64,000 nucleotides of DNA from SZUA-309 sp965215995 (GTDB lineage Bacteria > Pseudomonadota > Gammaproteobacteria > Pseudomonadales > Azotimanducaceae): the NCBI GenBank assembly GCA_965215995.1, contig OZ244128.1, forward strand, positions 1,860,001 to 1,924,000. The letters run 5' to 3'. Position 1 is the stretch's first letter; every line of letters starts with the position of its first letter. The notes beneath the pieces are model-generated. The model was not told where the DNA came from. It ran no database searches and saw nothing but the letters and a program-made list of their open reading frames with translations. Position numbers and translations under genes: made by a program. Shown here one piece after another: positions 58,957 to 64,000 of this stretch.

Positions 58957-59574
58957 TTACTCCGGCTCTGATTTCTGCCCGTGGGCCTGCCGGGTCTCTT
59001 CCTTCGCCTCAGCCGATTTCTTAACAAGCACCAGCACGGCGCCGGTTCCGCCATGGCGGCGATCGGCACTAGCGTAGGCGATCACCTGCGGCAGCTGGCT
59101 GAGCCAGTGCGCCACGTAGCTTTTCAATCTGGCCGGCGTTGCGCTCTGCTCACCGCGACCGTGGGCAATCAGCAGTGTCCGCCAGCGTTTCGCATCGGCC
59201 AGGTGAAAGAACTTGAAGATCGCATCCCGGGCTTCCTTCACCGAGAGCCGGTGCAGGTCGAGCGAGCCTTCGATGGGGTACTGACCGTTCTTCAGCCGGG
59301 CGAACACCTGATGCTGCACGCCGTCTTTCTTCCATTCGAGCACATCACGCGGCTCGACTCGCGGCACCTCGGCCAGGGTCAGGAAGTTCGGGTCCACCTT
59401 CGGGGTTCGCTCGAGGCCGAGTGCCGCATAACGGCGCTCGAGCTGAGTGAGAGAGACCACCCGCGGCATTTCCTTCTTCGCTTCGAGCTTGAGCGCTTCG
59501 CTCTGGGCTTTCTTCTGCGCTTTCTCGCCAAGCGGTGCTACGTCGCTCATCGCTGAGCGGAACTCATCGTCCAT
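58957..59574 (-). CDS. Smr domain endonuclease-like protein
   Basis: A 205-residue protein with a charged N-terminal half and a C-terminal Smr domain: GSLDLHRLSVKEARDAIFKF, LLIAHGRGE and GGTGAVLVLVKK. These motifs are those of SmrA/SmrB, which cleave nucleic acid; SmrB acts on mRNA at collided ribosomes. ATG 59572-59574 (MDDEFRSAMSDVAPL) is preferred. A TTG at 59589 overlaps the dioxygenase stop and would add five residues. It is the last gene of the minus-strand aldehyde dehydrogenase operon. Confidence 0.88.
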   Translation of the reverse strand: MDDEFRSAMSDVAPLGEKAQKKAQSEALKLEAKKEMPRVVSLTQLERRYAALGLERTPKVDPNFLTLAEVPRVEPRDVLEWKKDGVQHQVFARLKNGQYPIEGSLDLHRLSVKEARDAIFKFFHLADAKRWRTLLIAHGRGEQSATPARLKSYVAHWLSQLPQVIAYASADRRHGGTGAVLVLVKKSAEAKEETRQAHGQKSEPE

Positions 59575-59585
59575 GTCTCGATCGG

Positions 59586-60368
59586 TCAAGCGCTCAGCAG
59601 CGGGATGCTCGGCAACAGTGCTGAGCGGGTTTCAGGGATGGGCCTATTGTCCTCCGCATGATAGGTAAAGACGAGCGACTGCTTCACCGTCCCGGTCAGA
59701 TTCATGCCGGCGGCGTGGAAGAGACGGCAATGGAAAAACAGCACGTCTCCCGCTTCCAGTGCCACGCTCTTGGCCGTGGCGAGCAGCTTCTGATTTTCCT
59801 CGAGCTCCGTACGTAGAAACAGTGCCGAGTCAAGACGACCTCGATCGAGCTCCAACCGGTGGCTGCCGGGGATCACCTTCAAAGCACCGTTTCTTTCGTT
59901 CTCCGCACCGAGCGCCAACCAGACCGACACCAGCTCCGGCCGATCAAAGGACCAGTAGCGGATGTCCTGATGCCAGAGCGTGGCGCTGGAGTAGCCCGGG
60001 TGCTTGGTCATCAGGCAGTTGTGATGACACTGAGAGAGCAGCACGTTCTCGTGGCCGAACTCCGCGTTGAAAATGGCTCTGAGCTGATCACCGACTTCCT
60101 TACCCGTAGACCAGTCACGATAGGCGGCGTCCCGGGTATGGGCATTGAGCAGGCGGCGCGGCGTGTTACCTCCTTCCGCCAATCGGCTTTCCGGTGAACC
60201 GGGATAGCCCACGTCTGCCTCATACTCCACCGGACCGAGCAGCGGGTTCATATGCTCGGCCGATACATCGAGCAGACGTTGACGCGTGACCTCCGGACAG
60301 AGGTCACGAACCACCAGATACCCGTCCCGCTCGAAGGCTCGGGACTCGAGCGCAGCTGGACTCATCAT
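59586..60368 (-). CDS. Phytanoyl-CoA dioxygenase (PhyH) family protein
   Basis: A 260-residue Fe(II)/2-oxoglutarate dioxygenase. The facial triad is His133 and Asp135 in LWHQDIRYW plus a distal His in LFFHCRLFHAAGMN, probably His218 (His213 is the alternative). The oxoglutarate-binding basic residue follows in GTVKQSLVF. It hydroxylates an unactivated carbon of an acyl-CoA or small molecule. The ATG overlaps the aldehyde dehydrogenase stop (ATGA), so translation is coupled. The substrate may relate to the aldehyde product, but this is inference. Confidence 0.88.
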   Translation of the reverse strand: MMSPAALESRAFERDGYLVVRDLCPEVTRQRLLDVSAEHMNPLLGPVEYEADVGYPGSPESRLAEGGNTPRRLLNAHTRDAAYRDWSTGKEVGDQLRAIFNAEFGHENVLLSQCHHNCLMTKHPGYSSATLWHQDIRYWSFDRPELVSVWLALGAENERNGALKVIPGSHRLELDRGRLDSALFLRTELEENQKLLATAKSVALEAGDVLFFHCRLFHAAGMNLTGTVKQSLVFTYHAEDNRPIPETRSALLPSIPLLSA

Positions 60369-61816
60369 TTCATCTGCGCCTTCACGGCCTTGAGCATCTT
60401 CTCGCCGTAAGGCGGTCTCAGGCCCGCGAGCTCTGCCACGTTGATCTTCGATTGCGTGAAGATCGATTTGGCATGACTGAAGGTCTTGAAACCGTCGTGG
60501 CCGTGATAAGCCCCCATGCCGGAGGGGCCCACACCGCCGAACGGCAGATCTTCCTGTGCTACGTGCATCACCACATCGTTGACCGTGACCCCCCCGGAGG
60601 TCGTGTGGGTGAGCACCTTCTCTTCCTCCGCGCTGTCCTGACCAAAATAGTAGAGACCGAGTGGTCGGTCCTTGCCGTTTACATAGTCGATGGTCTCATC
60701 GACCTGGCCATAGCCCTTTACCGGCAGCACCGGTCCGAAGATCTCATCCTGCATCAACGCCATGTCCTCGTCAGGATTTACCACCAGCGTCGGTGGGATC
60801 TTGTGGTTCGGCTGCTGGCGGAAATCCTCACCGGCCGGATTCACCTCCACCACCTTCGCACCCCGCTCCCGGGCCTCGTCCAGGTAGCCGTTCAGGCGCT
60901 CGTAGTGGCGCTCGTTGATGATGGAGGTGTAATCCGGATTGTCGAGCAGGGTCGGATACATCTTCTCCACCGAGCGCGCCGCAGATTCGACGAAGTCGTC
61001 CACGTTCTCTTCCGGCACGAACACGTAGTCCGGCGCCAGGCAGATCTGACCCGCGTTCATGGTCTTGCCCATCATGATCGCATCGGCCGTCTTCTGGATA
61101 TCCGCCGACCGGCCGACGACCACCGGTGATTTACCGCCAAGTTCCAGGGTGACCGGCACCAGGTTGTCCGACGCCGCCCTCATCACATGTCGGGCAACGG
61201 ACGTGGCGCCGGTAAACAACAGATGATCAAACGGCAACCCGGAGAAGTCGGCGCCGGTTTGAGGTCCGCCGGTGACAACGGCGATCTCCAGCTCATCGAA
61301 TGCGGTGGGGATGATCTCAGCCATCACCTCGGATGTGGCCGGCGTGTATTCCGACGGTTTGATCATGCAACGGTTGCCGGCTGCCAGAATGCCGGCAAGT
61401 GGCGTGAAGGTGAGGTTCACGGGGAAGTTCCAGGGGCTGATCACGCCTACCACGCCGAGCGGCTGATACTCCACCCGGGCCTTGGCGCCGAGCAGGTTGA
61501 GGGGAAAAGGACCGACCTTACGCTTTTCGGGCCTCATCCACTTCTCCAGGCTCGCCTGCGCGTGGCGGAGCGGTCCGATGCAGCTGGCTATGTCGGTGAA
61601 CAGTGACTGGTGCTCACTGCGATGACCGAAATCATCGCGCATGGCGGCAACCAGCCGGTCCTGGTGGGTTTTCAGCAGGCCGATGGCCCGCTCGATCCGA
61701 TCTTTACGCTTTGCCGCGCTGACCACACCTTCCGCCAGGTAGTTCTCACGCTGGCGCTCGAGCAGTGCGAGCATGTCCTCGCGGCTGGTCTCCTGTATGA
61801 GTGTTGCTTCCGCCAT
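60365..61816 (-). CDS. Coniferyl-aldehyde-dehydrogenase-like NAD(P)-dependent aldehyde dehydrogenase
   Basis: A 483-residue aldehyde dehydrogenase. GVVGVISPWNFPVNLTFTPL binds the cofactor, ELGGKSPVVV holds the catalytic Glu and MNAGQICLAPDYVFV the nucleophilic Cys. DYV after the Cys and the short N-terminus are typical of coniferyl aldehyde dehydrogenases, which oxidise aromatic or long-chain aldehydes. ATG 61814-61816 with GGGAGG is chosen; the frame continues 31 codons upstream without conservation. First gene of an operon with the PhyH-like and Smr genes. Confidence 0.92.
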   Translation of the reverse strand: MAEATLIQETSREDMLALLERQRENYLAEGVVSAAKRKDRIERAIGLLKTHQDRLVAAMRDDFGHRSEHQSLFTDIASCIGPLRHAQASLEKWMRPEKRKVGPFPLNLLGAKARVEYQPLGVVGVISPWNFPVNLTFTPLAGILAAGNRCMIKPSEYTPATSEVMAEIIPTAFDELEIAVVTGGPQTGADFSGLPFDHLLFTGATSVARHVMRAASDNLVPVTLELGGKSPVVVGRSADIQKTADAIMMGKTMNAGQICLAPDYVFVPEENVDDFVESAARSVEKMYPTLLDNPDYTSIINERHYERLNGYLDEARERGAKVVEVNPAGEDFRQQPNHKIPPTLVVNPDEDMALMQDEIFGPVLPVKGYGQVDETIDYVNGKDRPLGLYYFGQDSAEEEKVLTHTTSGGVTVNDVVMHVAQEDLPFGGVGPSGMGAYHGHDGFKTFSHAKSIFTQSKINVAELAGLRPPYGEKMLKAVKAQMK

Positions 61817-61871
61817 TTCTGCCTCCCGAGCCTCAAAGGCTCGATTTCGTCTTTCAGTCCAGGTCCTTAAC

Positions 61872-62132
61872 TCAGGCCGCCACCCGCTCATCGAAGATCG
61901 GGTCGCCATTGACTGTCACCTGCAGTCGCCCCGCACCGGCCCAGTAGCGCGCTTCTATGTAGTGATGCTCTTCCCACTCGAGCTCCACGTTGGTCCACAC
62001 GTATTGCGGCTCCCTGCCGGTATTCGGCCGTTCTTTGCGCAGACAGTCATCCACGTACAGCTCGAGCGTACCTTCGTCCGTGATCCTGAGGTAGTAGGAC
62101 TTGTGCCGGTGCTGGAAATCGAACTGCTGCAT
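61872..62132 (-). CDS. Small hypothetical protein, Tyr/Trp-rich
   Basis: An 86-residue protein of no family that I recognise. It starts MQQFDFQHRHKSYYLRITDE and contains ELYVDDCLRKERPN and ELEWEEHHYIEARYWAGAG, ending in a beta-rich tail. The regular alternation suggests a small beta sandwich or split barrel. ATG 62130-62132 follows AAAGG; a longer frame to 62186 exists. It is divergent from the APC permease and 55 bases upstream of the aldehyde dehydrogenase, so it may share that transcript. Confidence 0.65.
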   Translation of the reverse strand: MQQFDFQHRHKSYYLRITDEGTLELYVDDCLRKERPNTGREPQYVWTNVELEWEEHHYIEARYWAGAGRLQVTVNGDPIFDERVAA

Positions 62133-62196
62133 GGGCCTTTGCTTGCCTGATGTTCGGTTATGCTTGGGAATCGGTGATTTTAACAAGCATACGCAG

Positions 62197-63576
62197 ATGA
62201 GTGGTCAAATCCCTGAACGACGCTTCAGCAAGGTCCTGAGAACCCGCGAAGTGATCACCCTGGCTTTTGGCGCCATGATCGGCTGGAGCTGGGTGCTGAT
62301 GACCGGGCTCTGGGTCGAGGAGGCGGGCTCCATCGGCACCCTGATCGCCTTTGCCGGCGGCGGTCTGGCCATTGCCCTGATTGGTCTCACTTACAGTGAG
62401 CTCGTTTCCGCCATGCCCAAGGCAGGAGGGGAGCACGTCTACACGCACCGGGGCCTCGGCGCCGGCTGGTCGTTCTTCTGCACCTGGGCGCTGCTGCTCG
62501 CCTACGTGAACGTGTGCCTGTTCGAGGCGGTCGCGCTGCCGACCGCCATGGAGTATCTGACCCCCGACATCCGCATCGCCACGCTCTGGACCTTCATGGG
62601 CTCTGAGGTAGACGTGGGCTTCGTGCTGATCGGCGCCGGTGCCTCCCTTCTCATCACCGTGGTGAATGTGCTCGGCATCAAGCCCGCGGCCTGGTTCCAG
62701 ACCATCGCCTTCTCCATGATCATGATTGCCGGTGTGGCCCTGCTCATTGGCGCCATCAGCTTCGGCGAGGTCAAAAACGCAGAGCCCTGGATCGGGGTGC
62801 CGGCAACCGGGATCCTGACGGTACTGATCATGGTGCCGGCGCTACTGGTCGGTTTCGATGTCATCCCCCAGTCCGCGGAAGAGATAAACCTGCCACCGGC
62901 AAAGATCGGCCTGCTGCTGGTGGTCTCGGTGGCCCTTGCCGTGCTCTGGTACGGGCTGATCAGCTTCTCTGTGGCAATGTCCATGCCCCGGGCAGACATC
63001 GCGGCCAGCAGCATGGCCACCGGTGATGCCGCCACGGCGTTGTGGGGCCACCCGAATGCGGGCGCGCTGCTGGTGCTTGGCGGTGTAGCCGGCATTCTCA
63101 CCAGCTGGAACGCCTTTGTGATCGGCGCCAGTCGACTGCTGTTTGCGCTGGCAGAATCCGGAATGATCCCCGCCGTGTTCGGCCGTCTGCACCCCCGGTT
63201 CAACACCCCTTACGTCGGCATCATCGCCATCGGCGCGCTCTCCTGCGTCGCGCCTCTGTTCGGCCGTACGGTGCTGGTCTGGCTGATCAACGCAGGGGGG
63301 TTTGCCACCATCGTCGCTTACTTCTTCGTGCCCATCGCTTTTCTTGCCTTGCGCGAGAAAGAGCCAGATATGGTTAGACCTTTTCGGGTCAGCTACCCGA
63401 GGTTGGTCGGTATTGGCGCGATCCTCCTAGCGCTGGGACTGATCGGTGCCTATCTGCCCGGCAGCCCATCGGCCCTGGTCTGGCCTTACGAGTGGGTGAC
63501 GATTTCGATCTGGACGGTACTTGGTGTGCTGATCTACCTGCGATTCAGAGGCGGCCAGAGGGGCAGGGTCGACTGA
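62197..63576 (+). CDS. APC family amino-acid/amine permease
   Basis: A 459-residue permease with 12 membrane helices. FGAMIGWSWVLMTGLWVEEA is the unwound TM1 substrate site, ALIGLTYSELVSAMPKAGGE the following consensus, and GFDVIPQSAEEINLPPAKIG a TM6/TM7 block. It belongs to the amino acid-polyamine-organocation group; the substrate cannot be told. ATG 62197 is the conserved start, and upstream in-frame codons overlap the divergent small gene. It converges on the partial gene at the right edge with a 6-base gap. Confidence 0.9.
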   Translation: MSGQIPERRFSKVLRTREVITLAFGAMIGWSWVLMTGLWVEEAGSIGTLIAFAGGGLAIALIGLTYSELVSAMPKAGGEHVYTHRGLGAGWSFFCTWALLLAYVNVCLFEAVALPTAMEYLTPDIRIATLWTFMGSEVDVGFVLIGAGASLLITVVNVLGIKPAAWFQTIAFSMIMIAGVALLIGAISFGEVKNAEPWIGVPATGILTVLIMVPALLVGFDVIPQSAEEINLPPAKIGLLLVVSVALAVLWYGLISFSVAMSMPRADIAASSMATGDAATALWGHPNAGALLVLGGVAGILTSWNAFVIGASRLLFALAESGMIPAVFGRLHPRFNTPYVGIIAIGALSCVAPLFGRTVLVWLINAGGFATIVAYFFVPIAFLALREKEPDMVRPFRVSYPRLVGIGAILLALGLIGAYLPGSPSALVWPYEWVTISIWTVLGVLIYLRFRGGQRGRVD

Positions 63577-63582
63577 CGCCGC

Positions 63583-64000
63583 CTAGCGAATGCGCTTCAC
63601 CCGGGTGCTGACGCCCTTGGTTGAACGCATGAAGTAGCCACCAAGCAGGGCGTTTTTGATGTTGACCGTATCCCCTTCTTCGAAGGGCAGCAGCCGGGGA
63701 CTCGACTGCATCCAGATCTCCTCATTGTCGAGCAGGAAAACCATTTTTTGTTTGTCGCCGGTGCGTATGGCCCGGATGGTCGTGGTGAGATCCACTTTGG
63801 CATCACCGAAGAACGTCTTCGGCTTCTCTTCCGCCACCTCGGCAGCAGGCGGAGCGGCTTCGGTTGCGGCGGTGGCAGCGGCCTCAGAGGCCTCGACTTC
63901 GGCCTCCGGGGCCGTTGTTGTCGGGTCCGATGAGATGACGTCTTTCTCGGCTGCCTCCGCGGTCTCGGACACCGGCGCTTCCACAGCCGGTGACTCTACC
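63583..64000 (-). CDS. Partial protein: acidic Ala/Glu-rich linker and small beta-type C-terminal domain
   Basis: A minus-strand frame that stays open to the right window edge, so the N-terminus is missing. The visible 139 residues begin with a long Ala/Glu/Pro/Thr-rich linker. A compact C-terminal domain follows, with KQKMVFLLDNEEIWMQSSPR, FEEGDTVNIKNALLGGYFMR and VSTRVKRIR, which looks like a small beta barrel. An exported or envelope protein with a disordered linker is likely. No family was recognised. Confidence 0.65.
   Translation of the reverse strand, partial: VESPAVEAPVSETAEAAEKDVISSDPTTTAPEAEVEASEAAATAATEAAPPAAEVAEEKPKTFFGDAKVDLTTTIRAIRTGDKQKMVFLLDNEEIWMQSSPRLLPFEEGDTVNIKNALLGGYFMRSTKGVSTRVKRIR

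Overview
The window is a GC-rich, densely packed bacterial chromosome segment. cmoA-cmoB, an ompR/envZ pair, ppx with ppk, SirB2-, DUF2959- and Smr-type genes point to a gammaproteobacterium. The many acyl-CoA dehydrogenases, crotonases, hotdog dehydratases and thiolase, together with Na+-coupled and APC transporters, suggest an aerobic, probably marine or aquatic, acyl/aromatic-degrading heterotroph. I assign no genus. I saw no tRNA, rRNA, CRISPR array or prophage.

Layout. 0-14 kb: accessory catabolism (crotonases, MFS, M20 amidohydrolase, ChaC-like cyclotransferase, amine/amino-acid oxidoreductase, esterases, non-canonical ClpP, TPR protein). A two-subunit MaoC-type dehydratase follows, one subunit carrying a 12-glycine insert, then an ATGA-coupled trio (DUF2959 lipoprotein, AsmA-like, crotonase) and MscS. 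14.3-15.7 kb: a decayed IS630 transposase gene directly abutting a 266-bp MITE-like element, all boundaries at CTAG, followed by a terminator and a hairpin-rich non-coding stretch. 16-20 kb: envZ-ompR, a DUF3106-like exported protein and a thiolase. 20-30 kb: SMP-30 lactonase, LCAD-like dehydrogenase, a MOP-type flippase, SirB2, an AGCS symporter coupled to an exported amidohydrolase, an alpha/beta hydrolase behind a 30-bp palindrome, a CinA-like/nucleotidyltransferase fusion and an Fpg/Nei glycosylase.

30.2-42.9 kb is the most unusual part. A plus-strand unit encodes a bicovalent-FAD oxidase (BBE type), a protein resembling the N-terminal part of LodA-type quinoprotein oxidases, and a protein that joins a LodA C-terminal-like, potentially quinocofactor-bearing segment to a VioB-like ferritin domain. 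A SAM-cyclase-STAND-TPR regulator follows. Facing it is a minus-strand operon of a C69 Ntn hydrolase, a radical SAM/SPASM protein of QhpD type and a GES-motif flavoprotein of LodB/QhpG type. I read the whole as a candidate peptide-derived-quinone oxidase with its own maturation machinery. That is inference from motifs and context, not proof.

43-64 kb: MATE exporter; a crotonase, LLM oxidoreductase and SDR run facing a flavin reductase; an acyl-CoA dehydrogenase; LemA with a large M48 protease; ppx and ppk converging on a perfect 21-bp hairpin; a 17-bp tandem repeat array in the ppk leader; cmoAB; a membrane-anchored winged-helix-like protein; another acyl-CoA dehydrogenase; an operon of aldehyde dehydrogenase, phytanoyl-CoA dioxygenase-like protein and Smr nuclease; an APC permease; and a gene running off the right edge.
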